Source of the DNA: Rs1 sp029027825
GTDB lineage: Bacteria > Pseudomonadota > Gammaproteobacteria > Pseudomonadales > Balneatricaceae
Assembly: GCA_029027825.1 (NCBI GenBank)
Contig: CP093399.1
Span: forward strand, 2,666,001 to 2,730,000
Direction: 5' to 3'
Length of the DNA: 64,000 bases
Below the pieces are notes generated by a model that saw only the letters and a list, made by a program, of their open reading frames with translations, ran no database searches and was not told the DNA's origin. How positions within the stretch are numbered: the stretch's first letter is position 1; each line of letters opens with the position of its first letter. Positions 45,475-54,853 of the stretch are shown piece by piece. Made by a program: the position numbers and the translations under genes.

Positions 45475-46239
45475 ATGACAACCACCATAAAAGATGCCCT
45501 TTACGTACAGAGCGTGGAAAAAGCGTTCAAAGTACTCGCCATATTTAATGCTCAGCACAGGGCCCTATCACTGACCGAGGTCACCAAGTTAACCGGCTTT
45601 AGCAAAAGCAGTGCGCAACGTTTTTGCTATACTCTTGAAAAATTAGGCTATCTAAGGCGCTCATTTAACAGCAGCAATTTTGAACTCAGCGCAAAGACTA
45701 CTGAAATAGGTGCAAGATTTATACAGTCCAACCATTTAGTTCGCCGCGCTAGCCCTTACTTGCATAATTTGAGTATTAAAACGCAAGGCTCTACTACGCT
45801 CTCTATTCTCGATGGTAATCAAGTGGTGTTTGTTTCAAGATTTTTGGGAGCAGATGTACTAGATACAGCCGTCACGGTTGGCAGCCGTCTACCAATATAT
45901 TGTACGGCCTCAGGAAGAGCCGCTGCCTCATTGCTGGATGAATCGCAGTTAGATGCAGTATTAGCCGCCCAGAGCTGGCAGCAACGCACTATACATACCA
46001 ACATTGATCCACAGCAGGTTAAGCGGTGTATTTTAGAGTGTAAAGAACAAGGTTACGCTTTTGTGAAAGACCAATATGTAATGTCAGATCTATCACTTGC
46101 CGTCCCCATTTATGACTCGCACAGTCACTTATACGCCGCCATAAATTTGGCAGTAACTTCAGCTGCTTTTAATGAAAAACAGCTAATTGAAGCGCATTTG
46201 GCACTATTGCAATGTTCCGCTAGAGCCATCTACGGCTAG
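45475..46239 (+). CDS. IclR-family transcriptional regulator
   Basis: The 254-residue regulator has an N-terminal winged helix (SLTEVTKLTGFSKSSAQRFC, about residues 37-56, then YTLEKLGYLRR). The C-terminal IclR effector domain contains SRLPIYCTASGRAAASLL and ILECKEQGYAFVKDQYVMSD. It is transcribed away from the TRAP/dadA operon with 129 bp between starts, and a palindrome overlaps the TRAP promoter. It probably represses that operon until the substrate is present. Confidence 0.92.
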   Translation: MTTTIKDALYVQSVEKAFKVLAIFNAQHRALSLTEVTKLTGFSKSSAQRFCYTLEKLGYLRRSFNSSNFELSAKTTEIGARFIQSNHLVRRASPYLHNLSIKTQGSTTLSILDGNQVVFVSRFLGADVLDTAVTVGSRLPIYCTASGRAAASLLDESQLDAVLAAQSWQQRTIHTNIDPQQVKRCILECKEQGYAFVKDQYVMSDLSLAVPIYDSHSHLYAAINLAVTSAAFNEKQLIEAHLALLQCSARAIYG

Positions 46240-46292
46240 GCGGCATACCAAAAGCGTGGGTAGGAATGGTGTAAGCTGACATGCACTCGAGT

Positions 46293-46982
46293 TTAATGAG
46301 CGTTGGCCAGCCAGTGAACAGCATCCACTAAGTCAAATACTGGCAGAGCAAAACGCTCACGCAGTGCGTCTTTATATGGGGACAAATTAGTACATTCCAG
46401 CAGCAGGCAGTTAGGCTTTTGCGCCATCAGCTGTTTCGCGGCATCTAGCACATCAGCCCTAGCGCGACTCTTATTTAAGGTCTGTCTGCCATTTTTTATG
46501 ACCGCGTGTAATTCTTGGCCTCCCTCGATACCAGCAATAAGTAGCTGATCATCGTAGTGGCCATTAAAATTCGCCTCTTTTAAATTATTACTATCAAAAG
46601 TGATGATACCGATTGGACTTTGCGCACCAAAACACTGGCGCAAAAAAGGCAGCAGGCACAGCGAGCTCGCGATAAAAGGCAGCCCTATTTCTCGCTGTAC
46701 TCGCTCTTGTAGTGGCGCTAAAAAACCACAGCTCGTGGTAAGTATATTCACACCCTGAGCTTTTAAAGCTTGCCCTGCAGTGATAACTTCTTGAATAACC
46801 TCTTCACTTAATTGCTGGAAGACCACGTTTTCGACCTTGGCATGACTGAGTTTAAATATTTGCACGCGATACTGATAACTTTCAGGGTTTCCCACATCCC
46901 CCAAGGGTCTAGGAAAATCAGTATTGAGCATAATGATGCCGATAACGGGAGCATGTTTATTTAACTTGTGGAGATTTTTCAA
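46293..46982 (-). CDS. Asp/Glu/hydantoin racemase-family protein
   Basis: The 229-residue protein has the two-cysteine racemase layout: GVNILTTSCGFLAPLQERVQ near residue 80 and NCLLLECTNLSPYKDAL near residue 190. These Cys act as the paired acid/base catalysts in this family. It belongs to the metabolic module with dadA-like, TRAP and iclR genes but is transcribed convergently with iclR. It may interconvert amino-acid stereoisomers before or after oxidation. Substrate unknown. Confidence 0.82.
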   Translation of the reverse strand: MKNLHKLNKHAPVIGIIMLNTDFPRPLGDVGNPESYQYRVQIFKLSHAKVENVVFQQLSEEVIQEVITAGQALKAQGVNILTTSCGFLAPLQERVQREIGLPFIASSLCLLPFLRQCFGAQSPIGIITFDSNNLKEANFNGHYDDQLLIAGIEGGQELHAVIKNGRQTLNKSRARADVLDAAKQLMAQKPNCLLLECTNLSPYKDALRERFALPVFDLVDAVHWLANAH

Positions 46983-47029
46983 AGAAGGCTCCTAAGCGCT
47001 AGTTTGTATCTTGTTAATGTCACTGAATG

Positions 47030-47170
47030 TTATTGTTGCTCTCGCTGCTTTAATTGCTCTAAGGTATAGCTATCTGCAACTGGATCTAGCGGACCAGCAT
47101 AAAAGTTAGGATTTGACATTATACAGTGTCTTCCACAAACCATTTCAGCAATAGTATCTATATACCACAT
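47030..47170 (-). CDS. Short unrecognised ORF, possibly a decayed C-terminus
   Basis: A 46-residue frame reads MWYIDTIAEMVCGRHCIMSN and ends LEQLKQREQQ. It has protein-like composition and charge. In another frame just upstream, ADDMIMEEGIDGFIGTP also looks coding-like, so this may be the end of a frameshifted gene. No family is recognised. Confidence 0.3.
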   Translation of the reverse strand: MWYIDTIAEMVCGRHCIMSNPNFYAGPLDPVADSYTLEQLKQREQQ

Positions 47171-47629
47171 CCGCCCGCCTGGGTGTTCCGATAAAACCAT
47201 CTATACCCTCTTCCATTATCATGTCATCTGCGGAAGGTAATTTTGAATGAGCCTCTTCAGAAAATTAGCTACGAAGCCGCTAGTCCCCTTTATTGTCGCC
47301 GATATTGACTGAATTGTCGAAGCGGAGCGACGGAGCGTCGCGCAGAGTGAGTGCGACATAGATGTCTCTACGAACGACCGGCCGGAAATCCAGGCAATAG
47401 TGGCGGAGTCTGTCTACAATTGAGGGTTAGCTTTTTATATTCAGGACGAACGGTATGTAGCGGTGCCATGAATATAGCAAAGAGCTTACTTTCATTTTTA
47501 CTACACTTTAGTCCAGAAGAAAAAAATAGAGAATTTACCTTCACATGTTTCACCCTAGTAATTGCGATTTAAAAATCCAACAGCTATAGTAAACCTAAAA
47601 ATTGACGATGGATTAATCAAGGAGGATTA
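47171..47629. other. Gap with no recognisable gene
   Basis: This stretch upstream of the binding-protein gene contains a GC-rich patch around 47318-47360 (repeated GAGCG/GCG units) but no convincing gene, repeat copy or terminator. A 73-codon plus-strand frame at 47351-47572 has no features of a real protein. Confidence 0.4.
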
Positions 47630-48427
47630 ATGATTCCAAGCACATATTTTCTACGAGCGATCCTCTTGTTCACTATGCTGAGTTTTAATACAGCAACAAA
47701 AGCAGATACGCTAGAGTTGGGGACTGGGGACTGGTGTCCTATCAGTTGTGACCCGATCACTGAGGATGGAAAAAAAGGTTACATAGTCGATATACTTATC
47801 GCTATTTTTAAAAAAAACGGTCATCAAATTAACGAAAATTATCATCCTTTTAATAGAAATATTAAACTCGCTCGCAATGGGCTATTGGACATGCTTGCTG
47901 GTGTTTATAAAGCAGATGTTCCTGATTTCAATTTTTCTGATTCACCTCAAGGACTAGTCGTAGATACTTTCTATACTAAAACCTCCACCAATTGGCAGTT
48001 TACTGATATCAAATCTTTGAGAACTGCAGGATCCATTGCTGTGATTTCTGGTTATGCCTATGGTGGAGGAAATTCAAATTTTAAAGCTTTCTTAGCTACT
48101 CATCCTCAGCAAGTATCAGAAATATTTGGCGATAAACATTTGGAGAAGAGGATTAATTTAATAATCAAAGGCAGGGTTGATACTTTTATTGAAACGAAGC
48201 AGGTCGCGCAATATCACTTAATGAAAATGGGCGTGAACAACCAAGTTAGAGCAGCGGGCAGCTTTAAAAAAATTATTCCGGTGTATGTCGCTTTTTCTCC
48301 GGCACTTCCTCTTTCAAAGGCCCAGCAATACAAAAACAATTTAACGCAGGGGATCATCGAATTAAGACAGTCAGGTGAACTCGCGCTTATTCTCAATAAA
48401 TACGGCATACAAGATGGGGTATATTAA
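47630..48427 (+). CDS. Periplasmic solute-binding-like protein (SBP_bac_3 type)
   Basis: The 265-residue protein follows a strong AAGGAGG ribosome site and has a signal peptide (to about residue 25, ending TKADT). The mature protein starts LELGTGDWCPISCDPITEDG and contains KKGYIVDILIAIFKKNGHQI and IIELRQSGELALILNKYGI, the bacterial extracellular solute-binding family 3 pattern. No permease or ATPase gene is nearby, so it may act as a stand-alone sensor or partner of a system elsewhere. Two Cys (WCPISC) could form a disulfide. Confidence 0.8.
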   Translation: MIPSTYFLRAILLFTMLSFNTATKADTLELGTGDWCPISCDPITEDGKKGYIVDILIAIFKKNGHQINENYHPFNRNIKLARNGLLDMLAGVYKADVPDFNFSDSPQGLVVDTFYTKTSTNWQFTDIKSLRTAGSIAVISGYAYGGGNSNFKAFLATHPQQVSEIFGDKHLEKRINLIIKGRVDTFIETKQVAQYHLMKMGVNNQVRAAGSFKKIIPVYVAFSPALPLSKAQQYKNNLTQGIIELRQSGELALILNKYGIQDGVY

Positions 48428-48507
48428 TGGAAAGATGTGCTCGACGCTTTTTTCTTTAGAGAACTGAAGTAACAATTGGTTATATGCAGTGACGAGATTG
48501 CAAATCT

Positions 48508-48777
48508 TTACAATTTATTCCCTTAAAAGCTCAAGCCGGATTCACTGGTTTTGAAAGTCCAGCGGCTGAATATGCGCAGAGTGATTTAGACTTAGGCCAG
48601 TTGTTGATTGACCACCCGACGACAACATATATAGGCTATACAGAAGCGAAAAGCATGGTTGATGTGAGTATTTATTCGGCAGATTTACTGATTATTTCTA
48701 ACGCGGAGGAGGTTAAAAACAACGATATTATTGTCGCTAACCTCAACCTAATTATACAGATCACCAGCTCAGGATAA
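48508..48777 (+). pseudogene. umuD: Truncated umuD duplicate
   Basis: This 89-codon frame is a near copy of the first two thirds of umuD at 49398. The start is ruined (ATGTTA became ATCTTTA), the Ser motif is EAKSMVDV instead of EGESMVEV, and the copy diverges after IVANLN, before the catalytic Lys region. The SOS box has also decayed (the left CTG is gone). It is a non-functional partial duplication. Confidence 0.8.
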
Positions 48778-49365
48778 TGCGTCCACAGCGGCCTTTCTGT
48801 TACAATCGAGAGATCGCGTGCAGATACTCAGAAAAGCAGAACTTTTGGTCAATCACAGCTTTTTGTTTTCCTTCTGACACTCAGTTTACAATACGTTCAA
48901 ATTTTTCATAATCGCCATGCATAACCGTTAAATATCTAACCTGTGAATCTTCTGATCAAGAAAAGTCTAGATATTAGCTAGACGCAAGCACCCTGAATCC
49001 CAGTCAAAAACCTCCTCCTTCCCAATGTTTATTACTTACATTTTACTACTTAAACGAGAGCCAAAGAGCGCACTCTACAACATAAGGAGCGTGAGCAGGA
49101 CGCGAAAGCTTTGCTCTCCAAAAGAAAGTCAGTCGCCACCGGCGAAATTCTAGTAAGAATTTTATTTTAGATATTTAAAAAGGCACTTTCAAATAATACG
49201 AGGTTTCTTTTAATAGCATAAATTGAGCATCGGAGTCAGTACCCAGCTTCACCAGAATACGCAGTCGAGCCACAGATTCAGAATCGCTTAAGCTCTGCCT
49301 ATATATTGTATTGTCGGGGCATCTTAGCTAAAGCGCTTTTACTTTTAGTGCGAACCGTATTACTA
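48778..49365. other. Gap between the umuD relic and umuDC
   Basis: No gene with convincing features was found in these 588 bp between the duplicate and the functional operon. A long C/T-rich stretch lies near 49010-49030. No member of the 160-210 bp repeat family was detected here. Confidence 0.4.
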
Positions 49366-49385
49366 TACTGTGTTTATATACAGTT
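49366..49385 (+). promoter_or_regulatory. LexA (SOS) box upstream of umuDC
   Basis: TACTGTGTTTATATACAGTT matches the gammaproteobacterial LexA consensus CTG-N10-CAG with TACTGT/ACAGT arms. It lies 12 bp before umuD, where LexA would block transcription until DNA damage. Confidence 0.9.
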
Positions 49386-49397
49386 ACGAGATAACAA

Positions 49398-49802
49398 ATG
49401 TTACAATTTATTCCCTTAAGAGCTCAAGCCGGATTCACTGGATTTGAAAGTCCAGCGGCTGAATATGCGCAGAGTGATTTAGACTTAGGTCAGCTGTTGA
49501 TTGACCACCCGACGGCAACATATATAGGCTACGCTGAAGGTGAAAGTATGGTGGAGGTGGGTATTTATTCGGGAGACTTACTAATTATTTCTCGCGCGGA
49601 AGAGGTTAAAAACAACGATATTATTGTCGCTAACCTCAACGGTGTATTTGTCGTCAAGCAAGTCGACAAAACCAATGGACGACTGTTATCTGCGGCTAAA
49701 GGATATCTACCTTATTTATTACAATCGGGCGATGAGTTTCAAATTGAAGGGGTTGTCACGCGCTCTATTCGACTTCATAAACCATTGAATTTGTCGCTGT
49801 AA
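49398..49802 (+). CDS. umuD: SOS translesion polymerase subunit UmuD
   Basis: The 134-residue UmuD has the self-cleavage Ala-Gly bond at residues 10-11 (LRAQAGFTGF), the catalytic Ser in EGESMVEVGIYSGD and the Lys in NGVFVVKQVD. RecA-stimulated cleavage yields UmuD', which activates UmuC. Its stop overlaps the umuC ATG by one base (TAATG), and a LexA box lies upstream. Confidence 0.93.
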   Translation: MLQFIPLRAQAGFTGFESPAAEYAQSDLDLGQLLIDHPTATYIGYAEGESMVEVGIYSGDLLIISRAEEVKNNDIIVANLNGVFVVKQVDKTNGRLLSAAKGYLPYLLQSGDEFQIEGVVTRSIRLHKPLNLSL

Positions 49803-51073
49803 TGTATGCACTCTGTGATGTTAACTCGATGTATGCAAGCTGTGAAAAGGTCTTTGATCCCAGCATACGAAAACGCCCGGTGGTGGTTTTGACCAACAAT
49901 GATGGTTGCATTTGTGCGGCCTGCAACATCGCCATAAAAATGGGGGTCGGTAAAAAATTTGTGCCCTATTTTCAAGTTAAAGAAGGTCTTGAAAGAGTCA
50001 ATGCTGTGGTGCGCTCCAGTAACTATGAATTATATGCTGTGCTAAGTAGTCGGCTGATGGAAACCTGTGCATGGTTTGCGCCTCACTCACACATTTACAG
50101 TATCGATGAATGCTTTCTATTTTACGGTAAACATTCACCTTATATACCCCCCGAAGGCTGGCACCAACACGCCACCACGATTAGACGTACCTTATGGCGT
50201 GAAACCCGTTTACCAATTAGCGTAGGTATAGGAGCAACCCCGACACTGGCAAAAGCGGCTAATCATGCAGCTAAGCGCCTCGATGGCTATAACGGGGTAG
50301 CGGTCATCGACAATGAAGAGGCACGAAAACACATTCTATCCAACATGGCCGTGACTGATGTTTGGGGCATCGGCCGCAGACTCGGTGCACGATTGAATGA
50401 TCTCGGTATTAACACCGCACTGCAACTGGCCAAGCAAAAACCCGCTATCATTCGAAAGCAGTTTTCGGTGCTGGTAGAAAGTACCGTCTATGAGTTAAAC
50501 GGTGAGGTGATGCTCAACTGGGATGATGTCAGAGCACCTAAGAAAGAGATTTACAGCACCCGTAGTTTTGGTCAACGCATTACCGATCCAGTGCAATTGC
50601 GCAGCGCTCTCGCCTTTCATGTTGAAATTGGTGCCGCCAAACTGCGTAAACAAAACAGTCTCGCCAATGCTGTTTCCATCTTTGCATCCAGCTCACCACA
50701 CGATCAATCCGGTTACTATCGAAAATCGGTATTTCATCACTTCGCGGTACCAACATCAGACAGTCGTTTAATCATGGCGGCTTGCAGTCAAGCGGTCGAG
50801 GTAATTTATAAAAAAGGCGTGCAGTTTTATCGGTGTGGTATTGGTTTGCTGGATTTGTGTGATGCAGATAATTATCAGCACGATATGTTTGCACAATCAC
50901 CAGACAGTCCTGAACTGATGAAAATCATCGATACGATTAATCAAAAATACGGTCGCAGTACAGTGCATCTTGCAAGGCGCGGTATTGAACACAAATTTGC
51001 AATGAAAAGAGAATTTTTATCTCCTCAGTATACGACTCGGTGGAGCGATATACCGCGCTTGTACTGTATTTAA
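49802..51073 (+). CDS. umuC: Error-prone DNA polymerase V subunit UmuC
   Basis: The 423-residue Y-family polymerase has N-terminal YALCDVNSMYASCEKVFDPS with a metal-binding Asp, LTNNDGCICAACNIAIKMG, and the catalytic pair in HIYSIDECFLFY. The thumb shows in PISVGIGATPTLAKAANHAA and VTDVWGIGRRLGARLNDLGI. With UmuD' it bypasses DNA lesions during the SOS response. It is full length and coupled to umuD. Confidence 0.95.
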   Translation: MYALCDVNSMYASCEKVFDPSIRKRPVVVLTNNDGCICAACNIAIKMGVGKKFVPYFQVKEGLERVNAVVRSSNYELYAVLSSRLMETCAWFAPHSHIYSIDECFLFYGKHSPYIPPEGWHQHATTIRRTLWRETRLPISVGIGATPTLAKAANHAAKRLDGYNGVAVIDNEEARKHILSNMAVTDVWGIGRRLGARLNDLGINTALQLAKQKPAIIRKQFSVLVESTVYELNGEVMLNWDDVRAPKKEIYSTRSFGQRITDPVQLRSALAFHVEIGAAKLRKQNSLANAVSIFASSSPHDQSGYYRKSVFHHFAVPTSDSRLIMAACSQAVEVIYKKGVQFYRCGIGLLDLCDADNYQHDMFAQSPDSPELMKIIDTINQKYGRSTVHLARRGIEHKFAMKREFLSPQYTTRWSDIPRLYCI

Positions 51074-51543
51074 ATGAGCTATTCTTAGCCCCCATGAATG
51101 AGCAGAGAAGTTGACTAAATTTCACATGTTTAACTGTTTTGTGTGAATTTGGACTAAACAAGTGAACAGAATCTATGTTTCTATTCTATACCTGATTACC
51201 CTGTGGCTTCGCCACACTAGTCAAAAGAAAAAGATGCTTTTAGTCTCTTCTCTGTGCTCTGCGTAATAAAATCAACCCTTTAAATATTTCTTCACCACAG
51301 AGGACACAGAGGCGCTACGCTGCACAGAGGAAAAACCAAACACTACCTGATTAGCGCTGTGCCTTCAAAGACAGGCCTAAAGTAAAAAAAATCACAAAGA
51401 AATGACTTGGCTATAATCTAAACCATTATTAAATGGTAAGAATAAATTACCACTTAACTTAACCTGTAGTAATTGATAACTTTGTTAGATGGCTGCCAAG
51501 TTAATCTGAATATGATGGTCAACCAGGAAAGAGTAAGACCAAC
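51074..51543. other. Gap after umuC with a CACAGAGG-type repeat
   Basis: No gene is seen. Around 51250-51345 an imperfect inverted repeat pairs CTCTGTGCTCTGCGTAA with a right arm containing ACGCTGCACAGAGG, including the motif ACCACAGAGGACACAGAGG. Similar dispersed repeats occur in many bacterial genomes; its role is unknown. Confidence 0.4.
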
Positions 51544-51621
51544 ATCTGAATCAGTGATTCCCAGGTGGTGCTTAGCGTAAGCTGTTGATCTTACATTACT
51601 TGAAAAACACCACTGAACCTT
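51544..51621 (+). repeat. Miniature element remnant, copy H
   Basis: TCTGAATCAGTGATTCC followed by GTGGTGCTTAGCGTAAGC and TTGAAAAACACCACTGAACC corresponds to one arm and part of the centre of the repeat family in reversed orientation. The other terminus is missing. Confidence 0.5.
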
Positions 51622-51679
51622 AGGGAACCTCTGAACAAGTCCACATCTTACCTGTGCGTCACTTATTCAGAGGTTCTCT
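51622..51679. repeat. 58-bp inverted-repeat element
   Basis: Arms AGGGAACCTCTGAA and TTCAGAGGTTCTCT pair over 14 bp with one mismatch around a 30-bp centre. The element lies 7 bp after the stop of the downstream minus-strand gene, and a related one is at 60477-60556. The ends resemble insertion-sequence termini, but no transposase is present. Confidence 0.55.
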
Positions 51680-51686
51680 AAGTCGT

Positions 51687-52682
51687 TTATTGAGCAGCGA
51701 CGGCTGCGTTGTTAATTGACTTTTGAATACATTCAAAAGGATTAGCCGCCTCACATAACACAAGAGCATTTAAATCAGTTAGCTTTTGATACTCTATATA
51801 ATTGGCGATGGCCACTCTATTACCTGTTTCAGAGAATATGAAACCTTGATTACTGATTTTTCCTGCCAGCTCTGGCTCCGCCTTTATTAAAAATTCTTTA
51901 AAATTCACCTTACTGATAGCCGCATCGGGTAATTGATCAAATGGTCCGTCAAAAAAATTATTTTTAAATATATTTTTAAGACTCACCCCGACTAACACCA
52001 ATGCATCATCTGCCAGTGGATAATAGACAAATTCACTGCGTGCCCCTACTTGCAATTTTCCTTTATAGCTATAATAAGACTCATAGTCACTTTTCATATC
52101 GTTGATATAATAGAACTGCCTAGCCTTGGTATGATACGATAAATAAAAGCGAATTCCCGACTCATCCATCATCGGTATATTTAATTCAAGTCCATAGCTT
52201 TCTAGAGTTGCAACAAAATTCTTATCCGCGACCAACTGGTTGATAGTGACTTTTTTAGACACATCCCGAAATTGCAACAGGTAGTGGTTAACGCTGATAA
52301 GCTCTAATCGGTAATTTTCTGCAGGACGATACGCTTTGGTTATGGTTTTAAAATTCGATCGCTCTTGCCCAGAAATATTATAGTAATAGACAAATGATAA
52401 TACTCCCTTATCACGACCTTCAGAGCCAAAACGGATATTACCTTTTATCTCATTGCCTCTGAAATAAAATTTAAAATAGTAGTAGCCTTCAGAAGGATAG
52501 ACGACAATCTCTGGTTCAGTATTTCTTAAAACAAATTCAAATACCTCGTCAATGTCCTCAATATTTAAATCGTCTTGCATATTTAAACTTTCAATCATTG
52601 ACTGGTTTGTAGTCACTGCATAGATATGCCCTGCATATAAATGCAGGGTACTTAAAATACCTATCAATAAAATTTTTATCAC
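51687..52682 (-). CDS. Exported protein of unknown function
   Basis: The 331-residue protein has a signal peptide (residues 1-22, ending GHIYA). The mature part is rich in Tyr and Phe (YYYFKFYFRGNEIKGNIRFG), with alternating hydrophobic pattern suggesting beta structure, and ends AANPFECIQKSINNAAVAAQ. No family is recognised. The start overlaps the stop of the preceding small gene by 4 nt (ATGA), so the two form an operon. Confidence 0.7.
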   Translation of the reverse strand: MIKILLIGILSTLHLYAGHIYAVTTNQSMIESLNMQDDLNIEDIDEVFEFVLRNTEPEIVVYPSEGYYYFKFYFRGNEIKGNIRFGSEGRDKGVLSFVYYYNISGQERSNFKTITKAYRPAENYRLELISVNHYLLQFRDVSKKVTINQLVADKNFVATLESYGLELNIPMMDESGIRFYLSYHTKARQFYYINDMKSDYESYYSYKGKLQVGARSEFVYYPLADDALVLVGVSLKNIFKNNFFDGPFDQLPDAAISKVNFKEFLIKAEPELAGKISNQGFIFSETGNRVAIANYIEYQKLTDLNALVLCEAANPFECIQKSINNAAVAAQ

Positions 52683-53056
52683 TTTTTCTTCAAACTTTTA
52701 AGCATCACTTCACTACCAGATCCGCCATTATCAATGTGCTCTTGAGTCGTGAAACATACATGGTGTTTAAAGGTACTACCAAACAGATGACTAGCAGACT
52801 TGGTATATTTAGGCTTAGAAAACTGTCGAGGAGACTTTCTCAACCAATGTCTCTTTATTTTTTCAGACACCTCACCACTTTGTCCGCTATTAACATAGGC
52901 CTGACAAACCTCACCATACCCTTTGCCACTGAGATTATTTTTATTGGCAAATTGAACAATAGACTCAGCCTTTGCCCCTCCCGCCATGCTGACCGGCGCT
53001 ATAATATTTGCCGACATTCCTAAAACTACCATCATTAACAATTTATTTTTCAACAT
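52679..53056 (-). CDS. Small exported protein of unknown function
   Basis: The 125-residue product has a signal peptide (MLKNKLLMMVVLGMSANIIA, cleavage near SMAGG) and a basic mature part of about 100 residues with Cys in GEVCQAYVN and HHVCFTTQEH that could form a disulfide. It is the first gene of a two-gene operon with the Tyr-rich secreted protein at 51687-52682. No family is recognised. Confidence 0.65.
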   Translation of the reverse strand: MLKNKLLMMVVLGMSANIIAPVSMAGGAKAESIVQFANKNNLSGKGYGEVCQAYVNSGQSGEVSEKIKRHWLRKSPRQFSKPKYTKSASHLFGSTFKHHVCFTTQEHIDNGGSGSEVMLKSLKKK

Positions 53057-53369
53057 GATAAAACTCCAATTTGATTATTTAAAATACTTAAATTATTAAT
53101 CCGCTCATACCCAGATATTTTGTTAGTTAAAACGGAAGAACTAGAAAATATTATCTAACACCTGAATCAGTCGACCAAGTTAAACTCTTAACTTGATATG
53201 ACTCTGCAAAGACCACTCTCTAATTAAACCCATCAAAAATATAGCGACTTAATGATTAACATTAGAATCCAAATTGACTATTTATATAATTCCTAATAAT
53301 GGTAGAAAAGAAGATAACGTATACCTAAAAGTAGCTATATACATTTAATTTCTGAGATAAAATCATAAG
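53057..53369. other. Gap with an isolated repeat end
   Basis: This 313-bp AT-rich gap upstream of the small exported gene presumably holds its promoter. CCTGAATCAGT at 53162-53172 is an isolated end of the miniature element family. Nothing else is recognised. Confidence 0.4.
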
Positions 53370-53578
53370 CCTGAATCCGTGACTTCAAAGTGAATACAGA
53401 GTGTAAGATATTGGTTTTACTGTGGAATTGAAAAATCTTAGCTGCAAGCTCATATGCGTCCTGCATTCGCTAAATAAATGCATCCCTGCATAAAACCCGT
53501 AGGTTCAGCGGGCATTTTTCTAACCGCTGTAGAATCAAGAGCTTGCGCTATGTGGTGCAGTGAAGTCACTGATTCAGG
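53370..53578 (+). repeat. Miniature inverted-repeat element, copy C (most complete)
   Basis: A 209-bp copy with termini CCTGAATCCGTGACTTCA and TGAAGTCACTGATTCAGG. ATAAG lies directly on both sides as a 5-bp target duplication. The centre contains CATATGCGTCCTGCATTCGC and GTAGGTTCAGCGGG, also seen in diverged copies. Confidence 0.88.
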
Positions 53579-53790
53579 ATAAGGAGAGTGATCCTTACAA
53601 CGGCTTAAAAAATCCATTGAACCTTAAAGCTGAGTTAAGATTTATTAATAGCTCAATAAAAGAACTTTTTTACGTGCTGCACGCATTCTCAATCAACAGA
53701 TTCAAATAGAATATTTTAAATATCGTGCAATTCATCCATCTCTGAACTAGATTTTGAATTATGTAAAGTATTGAACTAAGCTAACTAATA

Positions 53791-54003
53791 TCTGAATCCG
53801 TGAATTGACTGCAGCAAATAATACGAGCTCTTGATTCTACAGCGGTTATAAGAACAGCTACTGAACCTATGGGTTTTATCCAGGAAGAATTTATTTAGCA
53901 AATGCAGGACACGGATGATATTGCAGTTAATATTATCCGATTCCACTATACAACCAATATTTTGCACCGCACCCGGTATTCACTTTGAAGATTCGGATCC
54001 AGG
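53791..54003 (-). repeat. Miniature inverted-repeat element, copy E (diverged)
   Basis: An inverted copy of about 213 bp, from TCTGAATCCGTGAATTGACT to GAAGATTCGGATCCAGG. The interior keeps GATTCTACAGCGGTT, ACCTATGGGTTTTATCC and TTTATTTAGCAAATGCAGGA. It ends about 80 bp before a solute-binding-like gene and may lie in its promoter region. Confidence 0.65.
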
Positions 54004-54082
54004 TAATTCATATAATGACCATTAAAGCCAGTGTAAAAACACTCTAGTCTAAGCGAGATACAATTCGAAACAGGAGGTTTTA

Positions 54083-54853
54083 TTGAAGTATTTGATTTGT
54101 TTGTTGTTACTCATTTTTACTCAAATTTCAAGCGCCGACAGCAGCAAAGTCATAAGAGTTTGCTGGGAAAGTGAAATGAAACCTCCTTTTCTGATGCGTT
54201 CTGCCAGAGGTGAGCTAAAAGGTATTATTGTTGATTTACTTAATAAAATATTTATTACTGAAGCTATACATGTAAAAAACCTAGTCTACCCTTGGAAAAG
54301 ATGCCTACTTGATTTAGAACGAGGTAATGTTGATATTGTACCCAATGCTTCTTTTAAACTGAGCAGAAGCAAATTTGCGCATTATTCAAAACCTATCTAC
54401 ACCACCAATTTAAGCTTTTTCTACCTTAAAAGCAGGTTTCCAAACGCTGCCAAATTCAGCAACATTGAGCAGTTCAAAGCTTATGTTGTGGGTGGCATTA
54501 GCGGCTTTAATTATTCATTTTATAAAGATGATATTACGATAGATACTGGGGTTCACTCAAGAAGAGGATTGATTCACAAACTAATCAAACACCGCATTGA
54601 TTTTGCCATATTACAGAGAGAAGTATTTTTTTCCATGTATATAAATAACATTAAATACATCAAAAATATTGGCTATGTAAAGGCACCGAAAAAACACATC
54701 AAGAATTACCATATTCTTGTTTCAAAAAAGAGTAACAACTCAATTAAAATTTTAAACATTATTAATGACGGATTCTCCAGATTACAGAAATCGGGGGAAT
54801 ACAAAATTATTTATAATCAGTACGTCACTAATAACTCAATCAATTGCTGTTAA
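54083..54853 (+). CDS. Periplasmic solute-binding-like protein (SBP_bac_3 type)
   Basis: The 256-residue exported protein is best started at TTG 54083, which follows AGGAGGTTTTA, a strong ribosome site. The signal peptide runs to about residue 18 (ending SSADS). Mature features are VIRVCWESEMKPPFLMRSAR, KGIIVDLLNKIF, VDIVPNASFKLSRSKFAHYS and SRLQKSGEYKIIYNQYV, the family 3 binding-protein pattern. It is basic, AT-rich and ends in CC. No transporter genes are nearby. It resembles the 47630-48427 protein in type but is not a close copy. Confidence 0.75.
   Translation: MKYLICLLLLIFTQISSADSSKVIRVCWESEMKPPFLMRSARGELKGIIVDLLNKIFITEAIHVKNLVYPWKRCLLDLERGNVDIVPNASFKLSRSKFAHYSKPIYTTNLSFFYLKSRFPNAAKFSNIEQFKAYVVGGISGFNYSFYKDDITIDTGVHSRRGLIHKLIKHRIDFAILQREVFFSMYINNIKYIKNIGYVKAPKKHIKNYHILVSKKSNNSIKILNIINDGFSRLQKSGEYKIIYNQYVTNNSINCC

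Noticed and set aside
47351..47572. 73-codon plus-strand frame as a gene
   Set aside because: Composition and lack of motifs look random; it is crossed by an equally long frame on the other strand.
47630..54853. The two solute-binding-like proteins as parts of one ABC transporter
   Set aside because: They are 6 kb apart with umuDC between, are not close copies, and no permease or ATPase gene is present.
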